Positions 31,603 through 44,283 of a stretch of 64,000 nt of DNA are shown here, piece by piece; position 1 is the first letter of the stretch, and every line of letters starts with the position of its first letter. This stretch comes from Amanita rubescens (lineage: Eukaryota > Basidiomycota > Agaricomycetes > Agaricales > Amanitaceae): NCBI GenBank assembly GCA_015039365.1, contig WION01000093.1, forward strand, positions 107,250 to 171,249, given 5' to 3'. The notes below the pieces were generated by a model. That model was given only the letters and a program-made list of their open reading frames with translations. It did no database searches and had not been told where the DNA came from. The position numbers were made by a program, and so were the translations under genes.

Positions 31603-33460
31603 CTATAACATCGGCCATTCTTCAAATCCTCCTTGACCAAAACGAAAGAAGCTGATATTGCCCGAATCAACTGCAGCGATGACGATTATTTTTTTACCCA
31701 TTTTTAATGAGGCAAAGGGGTTTTGTCGTGGTAACGTAGCTGCGCCTGACGCGGCCTGCGTGGAGAACAAGAGCCGTTTTCGAATGAAGTGGAGTAGCCA
31801 ACCAAGCCACGATGTCGCTGGAGGCGCGGGAGGGGGCAAAGAAACGTTTTTCTTTTCTTGAGTCAGATTGACGCCCTTTCGCCGTGGAGCTTGGGGCAAC
31901 GCGTCTGGAAGTTGACCAAATAGGTTGGTCAATTCGTATAAATTGGGTAGACGAGTGGTTCTCGCGCTATCCATGTAGATTAAAACATACGCCATAGTGC
32001 GAAAGGACGAACGTACTCGACTACGACAACTTGGAAATCCGGCTTTCCCGGTGCGCTCTTCTTGAATGGGGTATTCGGTTTATACACGTTATAAAATATT
32101 CTGTAGGGAGAATTCGCAACTTGACTCGTGCACGCCTTCGATTGGAAAAGGGCCGTTTTGTGGCCAGAAGGGATAACTCTCAAGGACCGGAAGATGGATT
32201 CTGACCAGAGGCAAGGTTGTCAAAGTTGTTGCGACTGGGGGGCACGCAGATACTGACTGTAATTATTATCATGGTGCAACCGTCCGCCGAGCCTTGTGGG
32301 ATGCCACCAATCAAATGTTATACTTTTCGTTACGGGGCGAACAAAAGACATGGCAAATCTTTGTATGTGCGCAAAGATTCGCTGAAGTATTGACGGGTAC
32401 GATGGCTGCGTGGACGAAAAGGCAGGTGGTGTCGGATAGTAAGGATCTGGAAGCTCAGCACGCATGACAACGTATCCTAAACGCCTCAAATATGTGTACA
32501 CCTGAAGAGGATATTAGTTAGAAACAGGACGGTAATAAAGATACTCGTACCTGCAATTTTTCCACCGTCAAATCCTCCCTCCCGATCATCTCTGTATAGA
32601 CTTGTTGCACGCTCATCGGCACACCAGGGATAGGACCTCCATATATCGCAGCTATCATCTCGGGTGTATTAGAATTACTGGTCGGCGAGGCTTTCCAGCA
32701 GAGCATGCTGCCGCGTTCCACAAGATAGATAGCCTCCTCCGGGAGAAGCTCGAGCCTTTTCTGTATTTTGCCCGCGACACCCTCGCCAGGTGGATCTTCG
32801 TAGCTCGCTCTAGGTGCCGAGTGACCTGTGTTGGAGAAATGAACTCCGCGAGCGACGGCGACGTGCGTTCGGGAGAGATTGGGATACCACACGCCGTGAC
32901 TGATGGTTTTGCTATCGCGCGGCCCGTTAACCGAGCAAATACAACGATTTTGAGATTGATATTCACCTAGATATTGTCCTGGGAGCTCGTAAGGTGTTGA
33001 ACATGGCTTCTCTGGAACGGTTGAGAATATGCTGTTGCAGTGCAGTGCCGCTTGAAGTCGTAGCAGAAATGGACAGTCCATCTTGGCTGGCGGCGCCATT
33101 AGCGCGAGGTTCGAACTCCTTCTCCCCTCTCTTAGGAATAACGGGTCTAGATGTGGATGGTCTGGAGGAACATTATAGTGGAACAAACGGGTGCGAAAAC
33201 CTCGTGCACGTACTGGATTTTTGTCCAATCCAACCCCTCATCCTCTGCATCTTCATCATTATCGACATCCTGCTCCGCATCGCGAGGTGTCTGATCTTCA
33301 ATCTCCATAACAAGTTGTTGCATAGTAGACGAATCTGGTTGATCAGAGTCCATAACTTGCACCTGTCTCGAGTCGCTTGCTTAAAGCTTCAAGCCGTGTT
33401 GATAACGAGCGGCTCTACGCGTCGGCTTTCTAGTTTGACGTTGGTGACCGGTTGACTCAT
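31603..33460 (-). CDS. sen54: tRNA-splicing endonuclease subunit SEN54
   Basis: Minus strand, multi-exon, start ATG at 33458-33460 and stop at 31603-31605. After a short leader (MSQPVTNVKLE) the frame passes through an acidic stretch ending DEGLDWTKIQ. It splices to PVIPKRGEKEFEP and then to the conserved SEN54 N-terminal domain HGVWYPNLSRTHVAVARG, LELLPEEAIYLVERGSML and PMSVQQVYTEMIG. It continues YLRRLGYVVMRAE, YNVYKPNTPFKKSAPGKPDF and ARTTRLPNLYELTNLF, and ends with IIVIAAVDSGNISFFRFGQG. SEN54 is a structural subunit of the heterotetrameric endonuclease that cuts introns from pre-tRNAs. Several introns are about 50 bp. The intron near 33372-33415 is the least certain. Confidence 0.9.
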
Positions 33461-33721
33461 GTTTGGTAATTTGTTCCATCCGTACACTAACGCGCTTTTA
33501 CTACGCAGGATGGTTGCGGTGATCACAATACCCAGAGGGACAGACTATGGCGCGCTATGCGCCGCCCTGCCACCAACAACTTGTACGGCTTAACTTGAGA
33601 CAAACGTCAAAAGACCGTGCCCCATCCCTTCTCGTAAACCACCAGCCTACACCCAGCCCTGAAGTGCATCATCCAAGTTGCATCGCATGTTGAGACTTGG
33701 CATTACGATCCAAAGCAGCTC
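33461..33721. other. Intergenic spacer
   Basis: 260 bp between the TFIIIC subunit stop and the sen54 start, both on the minus strand. Presumed sen54 promoter. Nothing else seen. Confidence 0.4.
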
Positions 33722-35785
33722 TCAACCGCATAGCCTAACCAAATCAGAACCACGCTCAACACTAAACCCGAGAAAACGTACAGCAGCATCTTCCGGCCTC
33801 AAAGCACCCTTTGCCATATTATGCTTTCCGGCACGAAGCCGTTGACTTCGCGTCGCCGACATTTTCACAGAACCCTCGTTCGCAGCTAACAGATTACGAC
33901 ATTCTTCGTCCGTAGCGACGTGGCCTTCCAGCAGCGAAAAGAACTTGTGCCGAAGAACCATCTTGATTCGTTCGTACGCTTGAGTCGTGTACCAACCATC
34001 ACGCTCCTTTTTTTACAGAAATTGAGTACTCGAGCTTTTTGCGCAAGGAGGGATAGGCAGACTCACGTTACATTCTTCTTGCATGTTATTCGGATCGTCT
34101 ATCATTTCCTTCAGCATAGGATCTTCTATATCGCACAATTGGAATGCAGCGGTTTCCTTTGTGAGATCCTTTCCATCAAAGATATGCGAACGACTACCAC
34201 CACGGGGGGAATCAGCATGTTCCGCGTACCCAAAGCTTCGTCTTACCTTCTTTCGTGTTCACCGTCAATACCATATTCGAGGGCACGCGTCCTCGCCGTG
34301 ACGGACGTCCTTTCTTGACGACGCGTAGTAACAGACGGCCTCGCAATCGGATGATTTGCATTACGAAAATAAAGACGTTGATACCTAACACACGTGAGAC
34401 AAAAAATACACACACGACAGGTCTTGATAACACATACGCGTACGCAGCAGGGTTTGCTCGAGGATCGTAACCAAACTTGACGAGAGTGTCCCGCCACGGA
34501 CCATCTTGAAATACGTAGCAAACGAGGGGGAGGAGCAACTTGGAACTGAATTGTGATTAGAAAAGGCGCCGCTGGGTGAGAGCTGCATACTTCAAAATTT
34601 CTCGAGCTTCGGCACCCAAGAATTGATTCAACAACGACATTCTCGTCCATATCGGACGTTGTTCAAAAAGCTACCACCACAAAATAAGCAAGTCGTGACT
34701 AGTAACCTGGTAGAGAGACTTACCGCACGCAATCGTTCAAGTATATTCTGATCAATCCTATCTTTTCCTTGATCTACCGTATTTGGCGGTTTCTCCGGGA
34801 CCTATATCTTCTTAAACCCCAATAGAGAAAACGAAATAACTCGGGACAAACCTGAGCATCACTAAACATAATCGTAGCAGGTGCAAAACCCCTCCAACGC
34901 ATATTATTAATCAACCGTATCTTTTCTTCTCCCGTCTCTTCATTCAGAACGCTCGATTTTACCGATGCAACGTTAGCCTTGAAGCTGTTATACACACGAT
35001 GTATTAGTATTTTAGCATTAACGCCTTGGGAAAGGGAACCTGACTTGTAACCCTGTGGAATGGTTTGTCTGCTGAAAATCGGAGGTGGAAATAGCCTCAA
35101 GTTGCTCTGAGACACGACTTTGTCGGATGTAGTAGCGGAGGTTTGTTCAGAGGTGGCAGGGAGGAGTGCAGTATCAATGTTCGCGTCGCTCGACGGCGGA
35201 GCAGGACGGGTATACTCCCCCGTTTCTTCTGGGATTGTATACGTCCGTAAGGCCTCGACTATTTCCTTAATTCAATACGAAAAAGCTAAAGGGAGGGGGT
35301 CGTGTGCTCACCATCCATAGCGTCCATGGCATGTCTCAGCTGTAGATTTTTATCATTCACGTTCGGTTGATATTGAAAGTCAATCATAGCTGTACAATCC
35401 CCCCATCATCATAAACAAGACGCGATAGTAATCGGAAATGGAACGTACACCGAAACCTGACCGTTTTGTGAGTGACGCCAACGGCTTCTATCGTGTATTC
35501 TCCTTCATCTTTATTTTTCCTCTTTCTCTTGACGATTTTGAACACGAGATTGTTCGTAGCGACGGCTTCTCCTGAAATGTGATGTGCAAAAGGGTTGTTT
35601 GGACGAAGTGCGAATTCGAGTAGAGATTCCGGTTTGGATGTGGCATGTCTGAAGACGCTGTCAAGTTTTGATTGGCCGCCTAAGTTATTGATGGCGACTT
35701 GTGTAGACGATGGGCGGACGTAACCGGGATATTCAACAGAGTAGAATGGAACCTGAGGAAGAGGGTACTGCCGTGCTTCGGACAT
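33722..35785 (-). CDS. tfc1: TFIIIC subunit (tau95 / GTF3C5 family)
   Basis: Minus strand, start ATG at 35783-35785, stop at 33722-33724, several ~50 bp introns. The N-terminus QVPFYSVEYPGYV is the family signature. It is followed by LLEFALRPNNPFAHHI, NNLVFKIVKRKRK, TVRFRSMIDFQYQP, SNLRLFPPPIFSRQ, FKANVASV, LLPLVCYVFQDGPWRDTLVKFGYDPR and YFRNANHPIARP. The C-terminal part is KFFSLLEGHVATDEECRNLL. In yeast Tfc1 and human GTF3C5, this subunit helps TFIIIC bind the A box of tRNA genes for RNA polymerase III. It lies head-to-tail with sen54, another tRNA gene-expression factor. Confidence 0.88.
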
Positions 35786-35842
35786 AGTGAGTGGTGGATT
35801 AAACGTATGGTAATGGTAACAATATAAGATAAATTAAGTATG

Positions 35843-37183
35843 CTATATAGTATCTCTAGATAGATATGGCGTTTTGCATCTTCTTCTCTTTGTGAGTGAG
35901 CATTTCCCATAATTCCGGTCCGTCGCGAATAAGTGCCTATGGCGGGTCAGCAACCGAGTGATGGTGGTAAAGCTCAAGACACGTACAATAACAACTTCCA
36001 CAGCGATGAGGAGAATGATGACGAGTTCCATAGAATGGGTCGAGGACTAGGACTGGAATCAACAAGGAAACGATTTTGGATCGTGCATACACCGACCTCT
36101 GTTAGAAGCTGCCTCAATACTGATTGAACCTCGGCTGCATAAGTAATTTTATTGTTCACAGCTTGTGTTCGTTGCCTGACTTCAAGTGCATCGTTTAGCG
36201 TCTTGAAATACCCTGCAGAAATGATCAACTAAAGAGTATATTCGAAGGACGGATTACATACGTTCAAGCTCTGGTTCGGCCCAGTAGAAATCGGGAACAT
36301 CACTAAAGTTTTCACGGTTCAGGTTCAGGCCTTGTCGGAATCTCATCAGTTCCCCCAGCTTCTTAATCAACGCTGTCCTGCCCATGTTGGGCCTTCCCGT
36401 CTTTGTGAGCGCTTGCGGTAATGAAGCCATAGAAGTCAAATGATCGTCAAGAGATACTTCCAATGCAGAAAGAGCAGTCGACCGTGAAAGCGCCTGAGAA
36501 AAGGCATAGCGAGCAAAAAGGGTATCTGCAGGGAATACCGTTGGAGGGAGGTTTGGCGGGGGTGTTAGGGAGTTGAGTTCTGGTTTTTGCCCTAGTATGA
36601 TGAGATCTCCTTGTAACCTAGTCTTCCTAGAATGGGATTCAATCACGATGCCTAGATTTGTAAGTTGAGCATCCCCTCACTCTAAAGGATCGACGACGAA
36701 TTCGAGCACCTCCGTCTCGGCTTCTCTCAAGGGCAGTACTTCCACCCCGGGCACCGCGCCAATGATTTCCTCGGAAAACCTTTTCGCTTCTTCTTCTGGC
36801 AGACCCCAGCAGACGAGGCTACCGTTTGAGAAAACGAAAACTTCTCCTTCACGTCCTGGTTTCCCCCATCTGGGTATCCACCAAGCGTCGAAGAGAGCTT
36901 GTGACCTCTGAGGTAAATCTGGATGTGAACGAAGCCTAGAGAGTAAAAAGCGCTCCGCTGTTGCGAGGGTAAACACAGTCTGGATATCTCCTCTAGTTGG
37001 GGTCGGATTTGTGCGTATTGGCATTGACTGTAAAGCAGAGCGTCTCAATGTTGTGGTTGCTGTTGGTTTTGGTTTTGGTGACTCTTCCGAGATTTGTTTT
37101 TTTGTGGCATAGAGACGGATTTGAGAGTAGGAAGGTTTTGTACGGGCAGCGAGAGTGAAAAAAGGAAAGCGGGAGAGCAGCAT
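35843..37183 (-). CDS. RMND1 / DUF155-family mitochondrial inner-membrane protein
   Basis: Minus strand; start ATG at 37181-37183. The N-terminus (MLLSRFPFFTLAARTKPS, then RLYATKKQ) looks like a mitochondrial presequence. The DUF155 core has VFVFSNGSLVCWGLPEEEA, LEFVVDPLEKTRLQGDLIIL across a 54-bp intron (36627-36680), LFARYAFSQALSRSTALSAL and DFYWAEPELE. After further introns come YFKTLNDALEVRQRTQAVN, a helical YAAEVQSVLRQLLTE, and a C-terminal membrane segment MELVIILLIAVEVVIV. Human RMND1 and yeast Mrx10 are inner-membrane proteins linked to mitochondrial translation. The exact C-terminus beyond the membrane segment is uncertain. Start codon lies 26 bp from that of the divergent dihydroorotate dehydrogenase gene. 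Confidence 0.85.
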
Positions 37184-37209
37184 CCGATCAAACAAACAAA
37201 CAAACAAAC
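37184..37209. promoter_or_regulatory. 26-bp gap between two divergent start codons
   Basis: CCGATC followed by five CAAA units is all that separates the ATGs of the RMND1-like and dihydroorotate dehydrogenase genes. The promoter of each gene must overlap the coding sequence of the other, and the transcripts probably overlap. Both products are mitochondrial. Confidence 0.6.
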
Positions 37210-38858
37210 ATGTCGTTTGCTAGTTTGCGTCTCTTCTCTCGGTCTTTCTCTACTTCCTCACAGACACGTTCACCAAGCTTACTTCGCACTGCTTTTTATA
37301 CTGCAGTCGTTGCTGCACCTGCTGGTCTATTAGCTGTATATTATTTCGATGCTCGCTCTGCATTACACGAACACCTTTTAGCTCCAATACTCAGAAATGC
37401 TCTCGACCCAGAAACTGCACACAAATTCTCTTTAAAAGTCTTGAAATCAGGTTTGGCACCAAAAGATCCTCTCCCGGATGACCAAAGACTGGCCGTGCAA
37501 GTATGTCGCCTTTCTCGTCCCGAAATGTAGATGACCTGAGCTAGTTCAGCTTTGGGGTCAAAAACTGTCAAACCCTGTTGGCTTGGCCGCCGGTTTCGAC
37601 AAGGATGGTGAAGCTATTGATGGTATGTGTCGTGTTTTTTTAGGTTTTCATTACTGTTATACATCTAATAGGTCTATACGATTTGGGATTTGGTTGGGTT
37701 GAAATTGGTAGCGTGACGCCGAAACCCCAGGTACCACAATCTTCACGTGTTGCACGCGTATATTAAGCTCCCCTGTTATCCAGCCAGGTAACCCGAGACC
37801 ACGCGTCTTTCGACTGCCAGAAGACAATGCAGTCATTAACCGATACGGATTCCCTTCACAAGGTCACGCGTCTATGCTAGCAAGACTGAAAGACCGCATA
37901 AAAGGTGTCTTAACGGGACCCCAAATGGCGTCATTACGTCTAGATTCTATCCTAGCCGTGAACCTCGGAAAGAACAAAGCATCACCAGTGGAGTCGATAG
38001 ATGACTATGTCAAAGGTGTTCAAACGTTTGGGCCATACTCGGATGTCTTGGTTATCAATGTATCTAGCCCAAACACCCCGGGTTTACGGTATGTAATCTT
38101 TACTACAAATCTCCCACAAAAGTAGTTCAACATTATAACAGTGGCTTACAGAACAAGGACCAACTAAAAGGATTATTGACTGGAGTGACGGAAGCCAGGG
38201 ACAAGCTTCCGGTATCACCCATTACATCAACAAGACCAAAATTAGTGCTGAAAATCGCACCCGACTTGGACGACCCCCAGATTGCCGACATTGCGGACGT
38301 TATTCGCGGCTCCGACATTGATGGTGTCATTGTCAGCAACACCACAATACAGAGGCCAAAAAGCTTGCGAAGCTGTGCGTACGACAAAGTTTAACTAGCT
38401 GATCGCTGATGCTGATCCGCCAATCCCCAGCGAACAAGGTTGAAACCGGTGGATTATCTGGTGCCCCGCTCAAACCAATAGCTTTGCAAACACTCAAGAC
38501 GCTCCGAGGCTTACTTCCTGCCTCCATTCCCATAATAGGCAGCGGTGGGATAAGGTCAGGCGCGGATGCTCTTGACTACGCGAGAGCCGGTGCGTGCATG
38601 GTACAAGTATACACCGCGTTTGGCTATGAAGGGGTCGGCAAGTGCAGACGGATCAAGGATGAGGTCGTAGAAGAACTTGCGAAGCAAGGCACAACGTGGC
38701 AAGATGTTGTTAATCAGGCGGTAGACAAACACAGCTACAAAGCTCCAGCCAAGGATCCCAAGTCCGTAGATGGTGCAATCGGTCAACTTATTGCGGAGGC
38801 GCATCAAATTCAAGCGCTGCTTGACGAGCTTGGTGGAAAAATGGACAAGGAGTCATGA
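37210..38858 (+). CDS. Dihydroorotate dehydrogenase, class 2, mitochondrial
   Basis: Start [18 protein letters not shown] is a good mitochondrial presequence, followed by a membrane helix ([15 protein letters not shown]). The FMN barrel reads [38 protein letters not shown] and [12 protein letters not shown], with the catalytic serine of class 2 enzymes. [17 protein letters not shown] and [15 protein letters not shown] follow, then [15 protein letters not shown] and VQVYTAF. It catalyses the fourth step of pyrimidine synthesis, passing electrons to ubiquinone in the inner membrane. Introns of about 50 bp are visible, for example 37501-37549. The stop at 38858 is 80 bp from the convergent VPS2 stop. 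No defect seen. Confidence 0.94.
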
Positions 38859-38938
38859 TAGACGTAGAATGGCCCGTGGCACATGAGTTCTGGGTATCTA
38901 TACTAGTTCCTCCACAACTCTGTACGTAATACATGTAT

Positions 38939-39896
38939 TTACCCGTGCCTTAGAGCATCCAACCGGGCTTGCAATGCATCTTCATCCGACATAATTTTAC
39001 CTTCCTGACCTCCACCCTTTGCTACGCCAGGTGCTGAAACACCATCTCCCAAAGCCACTGGGGTCCGATTCGTTAACGGTGATGTCGACGTCGCAATCCC
39101 AGCAGTCGGAGCATCAACGAGCTATATAGCAAAAAAAAAATTCGCAAGAATCCACACACGACCTTCTCAGACGTACCTGTTGCGCCAAGCTCACACCCAA
39201 TTCATCCAAAACTTCTTTCAAAACCTTATCTCCTTCCTCTTCATCCTCTTCTTCGTCCATAACATCGTCAATCGTTTCCGACATGATTTCTTCCTTCATA
39301 TCCATCATCGAACTCTCCCTTTCGAAATCATTCATGATACGTTGTATAGTCGGTAATTTGAGCCCGCGATTCATAGCTCCCATAGCCTGCCCAATATATA
39401 TTGTGAAAACACAAACTTGACGGGTTAAACGAATTTACACGAATAGCACCTCGCATGGCTTCCGCCATTTGTTGATTACTCCTCAACGTTTGTATGCGTA
39501 ATCCAACAGCTTGTAATTGTGTTCGGATTTGATAAAACTTGTGAATGTATCGTCGCGTTCGGATGAGATCTTTAGCCATGACTTTACATGCGTTCTGTGG
39601 TTTGTTGTCGGGGGATATGAATATGTTAGGGGGGAGGGGAGGAGGAGGAACGTTACCATTTGACCTGATTTTGCACTTCGTTTGATGTCTGCTGCGAGCT
39701 TTTTCTCGCCTTGTTCTAGTTTACTGCGTTCTCGGTCTAGCTCGCGCTGCGCTTTGGCGAGCGTGCGTTGGTGTTGGCGTAGACGCTCGGCGGGGGTTAC
39801 TGAGCGGCCGAATAGGGTTTCCTGGGGTAGTCAGGCATTATGGTATGGCGTGTGTCATGACTGAGGGTACTGACGATAATGTTCATGGTGTGGTAT
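38939..39896 (-). CDS. vps2: ESCRT-III subunit VPS2/CHMP2
   Basis: Five exons on the minus strand (introns 39122-39176, 39387-39438, 39595-39656, 39822-39884) join to 241 residues. The first exon is only 12 nt and encodes MNII. The conserved N-terminal helices are ETLFGRSVTPAERLR, the basic alpha1 KAQRELDRERSKLEQGEKK, and NACKVMAKDLIRTRRYIHKF. These lead to AMGAMNRGLKLPTIQRIM and the acidic alpha4/5 region MDEEEDEEEGDKVLKEVL. The C-terminus DALQARLDALRHG is a MIM1-type motif that recruits the VPS4 ATPase. VPS2 caps ESCRT-III filaments on endosomes. Confidence 0.94.
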
Positions 39897-39970
39897 GGAC
39901 GCTTTAGTAGTAGGTCACTTGTGTACAGTTGTTGGTCACGATGCTCGGTACTGCTGCGCCGGCTTTACTT

Positions 39971-41161
<1,191 letters not shown>

Positions 41162-41328
41162 GGTGAAGCAGGGAGAAGTAGGGGTCAGGACGGATACTGC
41201 GGGTACTTACCGGAAGTGCACACCGGAACACCGGTATTTGTCCTCGTATCCTAATCCCGGGCCCGATCACGACATTACCACCAACTTCGAGCTCATATGC
41301 TCCAACGCCTTTTCACACCAAGAGCATC

Positions 41329-43672
41329 ATGAAGCTATCTGACAAGATCGCAGCAAGCACAAAACCTTTCTATACTTTCGAGTTCTTTCCGCCACGTACA
41401 GAACAAGTTACACTGTCTCATATACCGGAGCCGATCAAGCACTAACTCTATCTTACAGGGCTTCGAGAACCTTCTTCCTCGTATATCGCGCCTCTCTGAT
41501 TTGAACCCACTCGCAATTAGCATCACATGGGGCGCAGGCGGTACTACCAAAGACCGTACCTTGGATCTCGCCGGTTTGAGTCAAAACGACTACGGGATTG
41601 ACACCATCCTCCACCTGACGTGTACAAACATGGAGCAAGGAATGGTAGACGCTGCACTGAAAGTATGTCGAATGAGAAACTCTTATAAACTTGGAAAGAA
41701 TTTGGACACCGGGTTCAGGAAGCCAAGGATCGCGGTATACAGAATATTCTTGCTTTGCGAGGAGGTACGTCAATTTGGCTTCATCTGTGCCTGATTTCTG
41801 AAATGTGAGGACAGATCCGCCTCGAGGGTCAGAGGAATGGCTTCCTATTGATCCTAATTTCGTACACGGCGCCGACCTCGTGAAATACATCCGATCTAAC
41901 CCCGAATATTCACCGTATTTCTGTGTGGGCGTTGCAGGTGCACTTTAGCATCTCAGATTCCACCCATGCTTCGCTGATGTCACTCTGATAGGATACCCTG
42001 ATGGACATCCGGAAAGTTCTGCCGGTCCAGAGAAGGAAATAGATTATCTAAAAGCTAAGGTTGATGGGGGTGCTGATTTCATTATTTCGCAATTATTCTA
42101 CGATACGGATAATTTCAGAATATGGCTTGATAAAGTGCGACAAAAAGGTATGTTGTGTGATCTCTGTGAAACTCGCAACGTTTAATGTAATATTTTAGGA
42201 ATCAAGGTTCCTATAATACCGGGAATCATGCCCATTCAAACGTTTTCGTCGTTCAAGCGCATCGCGAAGCTGTGTGGTACAACGGTCCCATCTTCCGTTC
42301 TTGCGGAACTGGAGCCTATCAGCGTGCGTGACCATTATGGGTCGAACGGGTTGATAGTCAACCGTTCTACTAGCACGACGACCAGATGATCAAAGAGTAC
42401 GGAATCTCACTTGCAGTCAAAATGATCACGAAACTCGTTGAAGAGAACGACATTCCCGGGGTCCATTTCTTCACTTTGAATCTTGAAAAAAGTGTACAAC
42501 GTATACTAGAGGCGCTGAAATGGACAGGGGTCGCAGAACAAGCGCATAATAAGCTAATTGCGGTATGTTGCTCTCAACTTTGTTTTGATAATCTGGTGAA
42601 CTTTATGTTTTAGGATCTTGTCGACGGCCGCGTCGAGAATCCACCCGAGATGGAACTTCTCATTACACCGATCATTGCCGCAAATAACGCTGCAAAAGGC
42701 CTTGCTTCGCTCCCAACTACAGACGGAGAAGTGGGCCGCGGCGAGTTGAACAATGCTGCAACATGGGACGAGTTCCCCAACGGTCGCTTCGGTGACTTTA
42801 AGAGTCCCGCCTATGGGAACCAAGGCCTCTGGGGCAGTCCTGTGATATCTGTGGGTCCTTCACGCCGTATACTTTTCGCGCTGACTTGAACTGTCGACTT
42901 TAGATAAGCGACGCAGTGACATATTGGGGAAACATCAGGGCGCTGGACGACCTGACAAATATTTTCTTGAACTATCTACAGGGAAAGCTAGCCATTACTC
43001 CATTTTCGCAAGGTCCCCTCTCCCCGGAATCACTGATGATTATGAGGCACCTTGAGCGACTTCACTAAAAAGACTTGGTGGACCTGTCGGATCGCAAGCC
43101 TGCCGTCGATGGCGCACTTTCCTCAGATTCTGTCGTTGGGTGGGGACCCAAGGGCGGGTATGTGTTTCAGAAAAGCTTCGTCGAGTTTTTCTGTGAGGAA
43201 GAGGACGTGAATTTAATTGAACAACGAGCAAGGGAAGAAAGTGGAGCGGTGCATTGGTTAGCGGGTAACAATGAGGTGAGAGAGAGCCTCAGGCAATCCT
43301 TTCATCGGTGCTTCATTGCCGTTTAGGGCCAGTTCCGAACAAACATGGCGGAGGAGGCACGCAGCGCTGTCACATGGGGCGTATTTCCTGGGCAGGAAAT
43401 TGTGCAAACTACAATAATTGAGCCGGAATCGTTTCTATCCTGGAAGGTGATCTCTCAGATCTAATGCAAGGTAGTCAGTTGCTGATTGACGCTCATACAG
43501 GACGAAGCATTTTTGATCTGGTCAGACTGGGCATCGTTTTACCGCCCAGGATTGGACGGGAGAACATTGCTTGAGCATGTACGAGACCGACGGTGGCTAA
43601 TATGCATAGTTCACCATGATTACAAAAACCCACGGGCACTCTGGGACTTTTTGTTCGAGACGAGTGCCTGAT
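41329..43672 (+). CDS. Methylenetetrahydrofolate reductase, frame broken near 3' end
   Basis: Start MKLSDKIAASTKPFYTFEFFPPRT. The FAD barrel follows across short introns: LAISITWGAGGTT, LHLTCTNM, ILALRGDPPRG, VGVAGYPDGHPE, FIISQLFYD and PIIPGIMPIQ. The C-terminal regulatory domain of eukaryotic MTHFR is present (WGNIRALDDL, GWGPKGGYVFQKSFVEFF, TWGVFPGQEIVQ, WSDWASFYRPG). It makes 5-methyl-THF for methionine synthesis (yeast Met12/Met13). Between RHLERLH (ending 43066) and PAVDGA (from about 43099), the conserved WWTVGSQ segment can be read only by switching frame; the continuous frame meets TAA at 43066. Three single-base insertions, which together restore the frame, would explain it. This could be a real lesion or a sequencing error. 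The end is taken as TGA at 43670-43672, but a spliced tail is possible. Confidence 0.85.
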
Positions 43673-44283
43673 TTTGATTATGTACCAATCACATTTCACT
43701 GACATTACAAGGCCTGGAAAGACTATTATGCATACTGCCAGTGCTGGGAAGGCGCGAAGTCTGCACAGCCAGCTCGCCGCTCATCCGTGATCCATTCTCC
43801 AGACATGCTAGAAATTCGGAATATAGGACTCAGCGTGCACATCAACAATGAGTTCTAGATGCCAGCTGGATGACCATGAACCCGAGGAGTTGTGATCAAT
43901 GTGATGGCGATTATATTGCAATCACTACTACTGTTCTATAATCTGTAGATTGTGATTCGAGGAAAATCAGAATTGGCCTATCATGCCTTGTCAGGACTTT
44001 GTCAGACTCAGAGGAGTTGGTTACAGTGCTGCATGGCGCTGATCCTCCAGTTGCCGAGCCAGCATTTGTTACAAGTGTGCGAACCGTAACATTCCCTTTA
44101 CCTGCGAAGGTCAATGTCACGGTGACACATGTGACATTCTCTCTTTGTGCTTGACCACGACATAGCTGTGCCCATTGCATTGGCATATCAGGTTTGTAAT
44201 TGAAGGCTTGAAACCAAGATGAACTTGATATTGACTCAGATTCTTTACACATTTCTGATGATCAACAGTCAACTGTGCCTGGC
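43673..44283. other. Intergenic, boundary of the second NLR island
   Basis: About 600 bp; a possible extra MTHFR exon (WKDYYAYCQCW frame) lies near 43713. Otherwise nothing recognised. Composition becomes CpG-poor from here rightward. Confidence 0.4.

Noticed and set aside
33100..33120. tRNA B-box-like GGTTCGAACTC
   Set aside because: Lies within the sen54 coding sequence with no matching A box or cloverleaf.
43911..44252. 113-codon minus-strand frame upstream of NLR2
   Set aside because: No recognisable domain; it overlaps the probable NLR2 promoter and its start is not well supported.
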